From Eikenella corrodens (lineage in GTDB: Bacteria; Pseudomonadota; Gammaproteobacteria; Burkholderiales; Neisseriaceae), in NCBI RefSeq assembly GCF_003990355.1, contig NZ_CP034670.1, forward strand, positions 2,294,001 through 2,358,000: a DNA stretch of 64,000 nt, read 5' to 3'. The position numbers and the translations under genes were made by a program. This document shows positions 16,457 to 26,100 of this stretch, one piece after another. The first letter of the stretch is position 1. Each line of letters starts with the position of its first letter. The notes beneath the pieces are model-generated. The model saw only the letters and a program-made list of their open reading frames with translations, made no database searches and was not told the origin of the DNA.

Positions 16457-17101
16457 ATGAAAAAATTAGTTTGTATTGCTATGTTGACTGTATCATTAGT
16501 CGCTTGCTCTAAAAAGGATGCTAATAATAGCAATTTTCAGGAAGCTATCCAGAAAGGCTTTGACGAAGGTAGGGCAAACCACAGCGCAGGAAAATGTTTA
16601 ACCATCAATGCACTGAGAGGAATGCCGCTAGGTATTAGTTTTGATGAGGACAGCCAAAAGATTTCTATTGGCGACAGTCCTTATGATGTTGCCCAAGAAC
16701 GTATTGACATTTTAACTGATGCTGGTTTGATTGACCCGGAATCTAATGATGGGCATACCTTTAAGGTAAGTGAAATGGGGAAACCATTTTTGCGCAAGGT
16801 CCTCAACAATAGATATACAGCTTTTTGTACAGGTAGATACACCATCAAGGTTGAATCATTCAGCGAGCCAGTCAACGATGGCAAACGCACGTATTCAGAG
16901 GTTGCTTACACTGCGACGCTCGGCGACCAGGCTCCGTGGTTCAATAATCAAAAAGTTCAAACAGCTATGTCTAGAATAAAGGCACCGCAGTATGCTACTG
17001 TTTATCTAACCGATAATGGTTGGGTTATGGAAGATAACAGCGATACTTTTCTTAGTAAAACAGATATTCGACCAGAACCGGGATTATACAATATATATTG
17101 A
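16457..17101 (+). CDS. Lipoprotein of unknown function
   Basis: This 214-residue protein has a lipoprotein signal (MLTVSLVAC). The mature chain begins CSKKDANNSNFQEAIQKGF. It carries Cys residues at GKCLTIN and TAFCTGRYT and a C-terminal ATVYLTDNGWVMEDN like that of the lipoprotein at 15625. The middle (DSPYDVAQERIDILTDAGLI) looks helical and might be a small winged-helix-like fold. It resembles hypothetical periplasmic lipoproteins of Neisseriaceae but has no assigned role. A 153-bp inverted-repeat element begins 11 bases after its stop. Confidence 0.7.
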   Translation: MKKLVCIAMLTVSLVACSKKDANNSNFQEAIQKGFDEGRANHSAGKCLTINALRGMPLGISFDEDSQKISIGDSPYDVAQERIDILTDAGLIDPESNDGHTFKVSEMGKPFLRKVLNNRYTAFCTGRYTIKVESFSEPVNDGKRTYSEVAYTATLGDQAPWFNNQKVQTAMSRIKAPQYATVYLTDNGWVMEDNSDTFLSKTDIRPEPGLYNIY

Positions 17102-17112
17102 TGCCGAAAAGT

Positions 17113-17265
17113 TGTAGAAATCAACAGTGTTGTTTACACTTTCAGCTTTTTCTTGAACAGCCGATTCAGCAGATATTTGATATTATCAAGGATATCAATC
17201 AGCACGAAAAAAATCTCTATGTTTTTGATAATGGAGGAAAAGTGTAAACAATACGACGTTTTCCA
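17113..17265. mobile_element. MITE-like element A (about 153 bp)
   Basis: The left end TGTAGAAATCAACAG with GTTGTTTACACTTT and the right end (inverted TGGAAAACGTCG with TATTGTTTACACTTT) are imperfect terminal inverted repeats. They resemble the ends of the IS at 52461-53252. No coding capacity is seen, so it is probably a non-autonomous relative moved by that type of transposase. Confidence 0.6.
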
Positions 17266-17439
17266 ATATGTGTAGCCTTTATCTTAGATATTCAAGCTAT
17301 CACTGTCATGAAGCTCGAGTAAGATATGATGCGGATGCTGAACAAAAGCTTTATATCTTGCCGCTTGATCAAGCCAAAAACGATCTGCAAATAAGTTTAA
17401 GCAACTGCCGATTTCCATTCATCATATAACTATCCACAT

Positions 17440-18827
17440 ATGAAAAAAGCCCTTATTGCTGTCATTATTGTACATATTATATTCTTGATTTTTATTCTTA
17501 AATTTAATTTTTGGTTGTTTGATAGTATGAGCCGGACGTTTACTCCCCTCTCTTTGGCTGCTTTGGAGTTGTATGGCAAAATCTTATCTGGTATGGGCAT
17601 TTCATGGTGGTTAATGAGGTGGGGCATGAACCGTAACGTTAAAGAGGTTTATCAACACCCTATTATTGTAAGCATTATAATCATGCTGTATATCTTGATA
17701 TTGAGTGTGGTTGCTATTCCGATTGCGTCATTTGCCCAAAATATGCTAATCAAACAAATTGTCCGTTCTTCCACTTACGAAGACAGGGCGGACGCGCTAT
17801 GGTCATTTGCTGCTACAACTACAATGGTCTACCCCCATATTGAAGGTACGAAAACGGAATTCTCCACTTGGACAAAGTTTAAATACCTGTTTCAGCATGA
17901 CACCATTCAACCCATTTCAGGTAGTGAACCGGATTACATAGTTTTTGAGTATCTTCCTCAAAAACAGAAACATAGTGTATTACTCCGACATGCACAATCA
18001 TGCCGTAATGGAATAGGGATTAGCTCAGATTATAATCCTGTAGATACTGCTTTTTTCCCGTTTGTATCCTATAAAATCAAACTCGGTGAAGCCCAAATAA
18101 AGCCAGTTCTGTCTGATTATTTACAATGTTTGACCCACAATAATAATTTCTTCCTATATCAATATAACTCAGGGATTTTGTCTCCTATAACGGATAGACT
18201 AAGAAAAGCTTTTTATGAATATCAAAATGCCAGCCGGAAATACGGTAATGCCGTTAGACATAGTAACAGAGCCAAGCAAAAATGGCTTGATAGTATGAGC
18301 GAAAAACTGGGATTTCGAGCCAGCCTGCTGCCAGGTCTGTCGTCAGAAGAGTTTTTCAGCATCCTGATATTGTTAAATATCACCAATTAAATGCGAAAGG
18401 GATCCCGCTTTATGCTCCTGATACTTACACGGCCACACAGGCAGAACAGGCGGAATTGGCCGGATATTTTCTAGAGATATTAACGACCAAGGCAGAGGAA
18501 TTGCACACCAAACCGCAAGGTATGTCGGCAGAGAAAGATGAATTGGGTCGAGACTATTACCGCTTTATCATGATCCCGTTTATCAGTTTAATCGCATCTG
18601 TATTTTTCATTGGCATTAACATTGGGTTTATCGTGATAGAAATATGCCGCTACTGGTTTGATGAAAAGCAGCTTAAAAAGATACAGTTTGGATTATTCAC
18701 GTTATTCATCGTCCTACCTTTCATCGTGGGTGAGCGTCATTTTGAAATGGAAGGTATCAGTGGCATCATCGTAAACTGGGGCTATTTCTACCAAAACATA
18801 CTTGCCGCTGTTTTTCAGGTAGCCTAA
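17440..18827 (+). pseudogene. Multi-pass membrane protein, frameshifted at a T tract
   Basis: The first part (17440-18390) has two or three N-terminal membrane helices (ALIAVIIVHIIFLIFILKF and HPIIVSIIIMLYILILSVV) and a large extracytoplasmic domain. After SSEEFF the frame is lost. The continuation QHPDIVKYHQLNAKGIPLY is in the next frame and leads into a C-terminal part (to 18827) with two more membrane segments. One T missing from a run of five T at about 18352 explains the break. The family is not recognised. It could be phase variation or simple decay. Confidence 0.6.
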
Positions 18828-18853
18828 TCTGCCTCCATCCGAGGAGTCCTATC

Positions 18854-19789
18854 ATGCGCGAAGATAAAATCATCTTATCCCAAGGATTGTCGGGCTTTAG
18901 CAATAAACTGGACAGTAAAAGCACTGCTGCACAAGCCGTTACCGCCTCCACACCAATCCCCAGCATTCAATCCGTGCATTTCCACGATTGCGCCACATCC
19001 CCCTGCAAGCTCACCGACTGGACCTTCACGCGCTACCACACGCCCGGCAAATCCGAGTATGCCGTGGTGTACGGCACGGTCGCCCAAGACGGTTCGGGGC
19101 GCTTTGCCGCAGGCAGCCGAATCCGCACCTCGCCCGTTACCCGATGGGCGGCACCGCTGGCCCATACGCACAACTCGGTGTATTGCCTGCCTGAAGGTGC
19201 AGGCTGCTTTTGCGACCTGCCTGCAACCTTGCAGCCTGCCATAGACAGTTTGGGTATCGAACCTGCCGAAGCGGCCGTTATCCTGCAAAACGCCTTCATG
19301 CAGCCTGCACATGCCTTACCTGAAACCGCTTGTTTCGGCGTTCCGGTAATGCGGCCGGCAGGACGGGGCGATTGTCCGGTCGTCATGGAGCGCCACATCG
19401 CCGAATTGCCGTTCTACCCGTTTTGGCGGGACAGCAGCATCGGTTCGGCCCAAAGCCTGATAGACGGACAAGCCGCCGTTTTTCTGCACGATTGGAACGC
19501 ATTCTGCCGCCGGTTTGTTCGTACCGGTAAACACCGCGGCCAAACCGGCCACACAGGCGACAAATCCGCAGACGGCCAATACAGCTATTTCGGCCTGCCG
19601 ATTGTGCATACGCCAGAACAGGATAATGCTCCTGCCATATCGGAAGCCGACATCGCCAAACTACCGTTTTACACCTATTGGCACACCGCCTGCGCTGCCG
19701 ATATACATCCGTTAGCAGACGGCACGTACGTTGTGCCCCTTGCCGATTGGGAAGCCTTCTGCCGACGGTTGGTATTGACCGACAGATAG
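18854..19789 (+). CDS. Hypothetical protein with an internal duplication
   Basis: This 311-residue protein has no signal peptide and no recognised family. The C-terminal half contains two similar blocks: RHIAELPFYPFWRDSS with HDWNAFCRRFV, and ADIAKLPFYTYWHTAC with ADWEAFCRRLV. The N-terminal half is rich in His, Cys and Trp (HFHDCATSPCKLTDWTF) and contains RWAAPLAHTHNSVYCL. Cys residues are frequent for a cytoplasmic protein. It follows the frameshifted membrane gene by 26 bases, with a DUS between them and a fair ribosome site (GAGGAG). Confidence 0.6.
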   Translation: MREDKIILSQGLSGFSNKLDSKSTAAQAVTASTPIPSIQSVHFHDCATSPCKLTDWTFTRYHTPGKSEYAVVYGTVAQDGSGRFAAGSRIRTSPVTRWAAPLAHTHNSVYCLPEGAGCFCDLPATLQPAIDSLGIEPAEAAVILQNAFMQPAHALPETACFGVPVMRPAGRGDCPVVMERHIAELPFYPFWRDSSIGSAQSLIDGQAAVFLHDWNAFCRRFVRTGKHRGQTGHTGDKSADGQYSYFGLPIVHTPEQDNAPAISEADIAKLPFYTYWHTACAADIHPLADGTYVVPLADWEAFCRRLVLTDR

Positions 19790-19832
19790 GGCGGGTAAAT
19801 GGTAAACAGTGCTAGTGGTTTCTGCATTTTAG

Positions 19833-20085
19833 TTATTCATTGGACGCTAACATATAAATCAATAGTGCTTGTCTATGCTTGGAATCTAAATCTACGAAGT
19901 TTGGATGCGAATAGGTTATCCAGTGCTTAAATTCACCTTGTCTCCATAAGGTGGCATATCATTTGCTTGCAATAAAGTTTGTTTGTCCGCAAGCGAGCTC
20001 ATGCCGGTTCTGCCTGCTTTATGTTTGTCATGAACTAAAAAATCGCGAACATTCAATTGCGTATTGACCGGTTTGCTGCTTCCCC
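19833..20085 (-). pseudogene. Remnant of an unknown gene upstream of tpsA
   Basis: The minus strand reads NTQLNVRDFLVHDKHKAGRT and SSLADKQTLLQANDMPPYGD in one frame, then after a frame change GEFKHWITYSHPNFVDLDSK and RQALLIYMLASNE to a stop at 19833. There is no start codon. The two pieces look like one short protein broken by a frameshift near 19925. Otherwise the 330-base gap before tpsA shows no gene. Confidence 0.4.
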
Positions 20086-20122
20086 TTCATATTCTCAACC
20101 TAACCTATAACTACATACCATC

Positions 20123-23100
20123 ATGAACAAGAATCTGCATAAAGTGATTTTTAACAAAAAACGTAACAGTGTCGTCGTTGTTGCTGAAAACACGTTGCGG
20201 GAAGGAAAAAGTATAGGGGATTCTGGTGGTCATGGTTCTGGTGTTGCTAGTCGAGGCGGTCACGGCTTTGCCTGTTCTTTATTGTCTTTTTCCCTGATTA
20301 TTGCCTCCTTGTCTGTTGCGGTCTTGGTTCCACCTGTATTCGCGGCAGGCATTGAGGCGGATAAAACCGCGCCGGCGGCTCATCAACCGGTTATTTTGCA
20401 GACTGGGAACGGATTGCCGCAGGTTAATATTCAAACCCCATCTGCCGGCGGGGTTTCTGTGAATGAGTACCGCCGATTTGACGTGGACAACCGCGGTGCC
20501 GTACTCAATAACAGCCGGCGCAATGTGCCGACACAACTGGCTGGCTGGATACAAGGCAACCCTTTACTGGCTGGAGGGGAAGCACGGATTATTGTCAACC
20601 AAGTAAACAGCAGCAATCCCTCTTTGTTGAACGGATACATCGAAATCGCCGGCCGCCGTGCCGAGGTGGTGATGGCTAATCCGGCCGGTATCCAGGTCAA
20701 TGGTGCCGGCTTTATCAATGCGTCCGGTGTGACCTTGACTACCGGGATGCCCGTGATTCAAGGTGCCAATTTAGAAGGGTTCCGGGTGCGCCGCGGCGAC
20801 ATTGCGGTGACCGGTAGCGGTCTAGACACCTCTACGGCCGACTATACCCGAATTCTGTCGCAAGCCAGTCAGATTCAGGCCGGAATATGGGCGAAGGATT
20901 TGGAGGTAGTTGCCGGGAATTATGACTCTTCTGCTGGAGGAGCTTACCAACCGGTATCCAACTCATCGACCACCCCGGCCATTGCTATTGATACTGGCAG
21001 CTTAGGGGGTATGTATGCCGGTAAAATTTCCTTGGTCAGTACCGACCGCGGGGTAGGTATCAACAATGCCGGGCAAATGTTTGCGACAGCCGGCGGCATC
21101 CGCATTTCAGCCGATGGGAAATTGGAGAGTACAGGCAGTATTGCGGCGGCCAAAACACATGCCAACACAGCAGATCAATCGACAGCAGCAGTCAATATCC
21201 AGGCGCATTCCCTGGAAAATACCGGCACTGTATCGGCACAACAAGATTTAACCGTTCAAGCAGAACAAATCACCAATCAAGGTGTGTTGGCGGCATCTGG
21301 ACAGATGCTGCTGAATCATACCGACACGATACGTAACCAGCAAAACGGGCAGATTCAGGCTGCCAGGTTGGATATCGATACCCGTCGGTTAAATAATCAA
21401 GGGCAGATCAGCCAAACCGGTTTGCAGTCTCTGTCTATCGACACCCAGGCGCTAAGCAATACTGCCGAAGCCCATATCGGGACAGCCCGGCCGGATGGCA
21501 ATCCATCTGGCAATCAGAACAACGGCAGCAATGGCAGCGCCCCCTTGCCCGGGCAGGCCGCCGGCACCGGAGAGCTGGTGCAGCAGCCGAATACCACCAC
21601 CTCACTGCCACTGTTGGCTGATGGCCGTATCCATGCCGCTGAACGCTTGGACAACAGCGGGCAAATCGAGGCCAATGGTGCCACCAATCTGCATACTCGA
21701 CGCTCCTTACAAAACCAAGGTGTACTCAGCCTCAATCAACTCTCTGCGACCGGGCAATTACTAGACAACCAAAATGGTGAGATTCGTGCCGTCCAAGCGG
21801 ATGTTTCCAGCCGGGCGTTTGATAATCGAGCCGGTAAAGTAGAAACCGTGGAGCAATTAGAGGTATCTGGGGAAACGGTTCGAAATCAACATGGACAACT
21901 GCTGTCCGCTCAAGATATCCGTATACAGACCAAGCAAATGGATCAAAGCGGCACCGTGGCAGCAGGGCGTGATTTATCTTTGGCTACGCAACGGGATTTA
22001 TTGTTAACCGAGACCGTAAAGAGTGGCCGTGACGCAACCCTTACCACTCAAGGCAAACTAACTAACACGGCTGATTTGGCAGTTGGCAATCAGCTGCAGC
22101 TTCATGCTGCCAAAGTCGATAATACAGCAGCTGGCACAATACAAGCTGGCCAACTTGTCGAAGTGGCGGCTGCACAAACTCTAAGCAACCGGGGTCTGAT
22201 TAATAGTAACGGCCTAACTAAAATACAGGCCGGGCAAACGCTCGACAACATCGGCACCGGTCGGATATTTGGCAATCATGTCGCCATTTCAGCCGATACA
22301 CTCACCAACAGAGAAGAAACAGTTGGGCAAAATACACAAGCTGCCGTTGTGGCCGCTCGGGAACGCCTGGATATCGGTGTACGCAGTTTGAATAACCGGG
22401 AGCAGGCCGTATTGTATAGCGCCAATCAGCTGTCTATCGGTGCCCGGTTAACAGCCAATAATTTGGCGCAAGGCAAGGCCGAACAAGTCGATAACCGCAG
22501 TGCCACGATTGAAGCGGCAGGAGAAGGATGGATTGCCGCGCAAGTCGTGCGCAATACCAATGCCCATCTGGTCACTGATATTGTTGAAACCGCCCGTGAG
22601 CGGCATGTCGAATATGAGGCTCACGGGCGTAATGAGCGGTTTAAGGAGGGTACGCAGCATCAGCAGGGGTGGTATGTCTATAACGATGAATCCGACCACC
22701 TGCATACACCAGACGGCATCAATCATGAACGTTGGCACAAATACGATTACGACCGGGTTACCCGGCAGACCGAAGTACAGGAAACCGCTCCGGGCAAAAT
22801 CATTGCCGGCGGTCGTTTGGAAATTGATGCCGATGAACTGCACAATTCGGACAGCCAAATTATTGCCGGCGGCCAATTGGCTGTTTCTACTGCCCAAGGC
22901 AATGCGCACCAACATGAGACCTTCGGTACCGCCACGGTAACCGACGAAGGGGTTTTGCACAGTTACTGGCGGCATCGGGAAAAGGGTCGCGACAGCACCG
23001 GGCATAGTCAACAAGCCTATCGCCCAGCCCCGCAAGTCCGCCAGTTCTCTTTAGGTTCGCATGCTTATCGTGAATTTGCCACCACCCTACCCAGTACTTC

Positions 23101-26100
23101 GGCTCCGGACAATCGTCCAGCCAATGTACCGGATGTATCAGTGCGGGTTGATACGACGGCTATTCAGCTGCCTGGCAGCAGTTTCTTTATCGTCAACCCT
23201 GATTCACCGCACTATCTGGTGGAAACCGATCCTCGGTTTACCAACTACCGGCAATGGCTCGGTAGCGATTATATGCTGCGTCAATTGGGGCTCAATCAAG
23301 ACAATATACACAAACGGCTGGGTGACGGCTTCTATGAACAACGCCTGCTGCGTGAGCAGATTGCCAAGCTGACCGGCCACCGTTTCTTGAATGGCTACAG
23401 CAATGATGAGGAACAATTTAAGGCCTTGATGAACAATGGCCTGACGGCGGCTAAATCCTTCAATCTGACCCCCGGTATCGCCCTCAGCAGCGAGCAGGTT
23501 GCCCGCTTGACGAGCGATATTGTGTGGTTGGTGGAGCAAACGGTTTCCCTGCCCAATGGCGGCAGTCAAAAGGTATGGGTACCGCAAGTTTATCTACGGG
23601 TACGGCCGGGTGATGTAAACGGCGGCGGTGCCCTGCTGGCCGGGAATGTAACCGAACTCAATATCGCCAAAACACTGCATAATGGCGGCACGATTGCCGG
23701 CCGGCAGGCAATGTATCTGAATGCCGGCACACTGGAAAACTCGGGCCGTATCAGTGCGGACCGCCTACAGGTTCGCACATCGGGCGACATCAATAATACC
23801 GGCGGGGTACTGGATGCCGGCCAAACGATGCTGTTGCAGGCCGGTGGAGACATCAACAGCCGCAGTACGCTGGCTAGCAGTGCCAACGGTCAAGGTCATA
23901 TTACCTATCTCGACCGTGTGGCCGGCATTTATCTGACAGCCGGTAAAGATGGTACGTTGGCGGCTACTGCCCAAGGTAATATTCGTTTGGATGCCGCCGA
24001 GTTGGCCAACCAATCCGAAAATGGCCGTACTCTGCTGCGTGCCGGCCAGGACATTACCCTCGGTACACAGCGTACCGAACAGTTGCAGACAAACCATTTC
24101 GACAACGATAACCACATCATCCGTGGCGAGCAACGGGATGCCGGCAGTACGATCCGTACCCGTGGCCAGCTGCTATTGTCTGCCGGCCGCGATCTGCAGA
24201 CCGATGCCGCCGACATCAGCGGTGAAACCGTGCTGGCCCAAGCCGGTCGGGATATCGTTATCGGCAGCGGCACACAAACCGAGCTGGTGGATGATGCCTC
24301 CAAACATACCGGACGTACCGGCGGTGGCCGCAAACAAACCAATACCAGCAACATTCGCACCGAAGCGCAAACCGCCGTCGGCAGCAGCGTATTGGCCGAC
24401 CATCTCCAACTGCATGCCGGTCGGGACATGACCGTTTCAGGTAGCCAAGTGATTGCTAACGAGCAAAACCGGCTCACCGCCGACGGGCGCATCCAGATCC
24501 GTGCCGCAGAAAACACCGCCGCCAGCCAAACTTACGAACGCGAGCAGCGCTCCGGCCTGGTGGGCGGTTTCAAAGACGGCGTGGCCAGCATCGGCTACAG
24601 CAAATCCGACAACAGCCTGCAGCAAAACGCACAACACCGCAGCCTGACCCTATCCCAGGTCGGCAGTATCCGTGGCGATACCGTCATCGTCGCCGGACAG
24701 GAATTGGATGCCCAAGCCGCGCGTTTGGCTGCCGGCGGCAACCTGCACCTGCAAGGCAAAGAAGTCAACCTGGATGCCGGCCATGTCAGCAGCAGCCGGC
24801 AGACCGAGCAACGCAGCAAACAGTCCGGCTTTGCCGTCGGCTTCACTTATGATGTTTACACTGCAGCCAGAAATGCCTACGAGCGCACCAAAGGCAACGG
24901 CGGCTACAGCAACAGCTGGGTAGGCAAATGGATGCAGCACGAGAGCGCCATGAGCAAAGCCGTTATGGCCGCCAGCACCCCGGTGGTGGTGACCGGCGGG
25001 CGCAGCCGCTCCCTTTCGGAAAAATCCCGGCAGCACAGCGAAGCCGTCGTCACCTCCGCCACCGCCGGTAAGAACCTGAACATCGTCGCCACACAAGGCA
25101 GCATCAACAGCCAAGGGGCCAAGCTGAGTGCCGAAGGCGACGCCGTGCTGCAGGCAGCCGAGCACATCCGCTTGGGCTTTGCCGCCGACGAGCAAAGCCA
25201 ACACTCCCGCAGCCGGCGCAGCGGCTTCTCCATCGACAACCGCGACCACCTCACTGCCGGCGGCACCTTCAACGACCGCTCACAGGGCGATGCCGAGCTG
25301 AGCCGCCTCACCGGCACCCAACTGTCGGCAGGCGGACGGGCCAGTCTGCAGGCCGAACGGGGCGACATCAGCCTGATCGGCAGCAGTGCCGTAGCCGAAC
25401 AAGACCTCACCCTCCGTGCCGGCGGCGACATCCGCCTGCTGTCCAGCCAAAACAGCAGCCGCAGCAGCGAGCGCGAGATCAGCAGCGGCATCGGTTCGGC
25501 CGTCATTTCCGACACCGAGCACTTCAACGGCTGGATGAAACACACCCGCCAAGAGCGGCAACAGCAGGTCGAGCAGGTACGCAGCCAGCTCGGCAGCCTG
25601 AACGGCAGCGTACGCATGCATGCCGGTGAAAACTACGTACAGCAGGTGGCCGACGTCGTAGCGGCACAGGATATCGATATTCAGGCCAAGCGCATCGACA
25701 TCCTGACCGACCACAACCGCGGCAGCCGCTACTCTGCCGAGCGCGATGTCAAAATCGGCAACTTCGCCAAAATCTCCTCCCCCATCCTCGACCTGATCAA
25801 CGCCGTAGAAGGCACCGTCAAGGGCAAAGAAGACGGCCGCACCCGCGCCCTGCAGGGCATGGCCGCCGCCGCCAAAGGCTACTCCACCGTCGCCGGCAAC
25901 GGCGCTCTGTTTAAAGCCGAAGTCGGTTTCGGTTTCAAAACCGCCCGCAGCCAACAGGAACAGAGCCATGAGCACAGCCAGAGCAATACCCTGGCCGCCG
26001 GCCACAACCTGAGCCTCACCAGCCGCGAAGGCGACATCCGGCTGCAAAATACCCAAGCCAAAGCCGGCGACACCCTGAGCCTCGACTCCGCTCGCGACAT

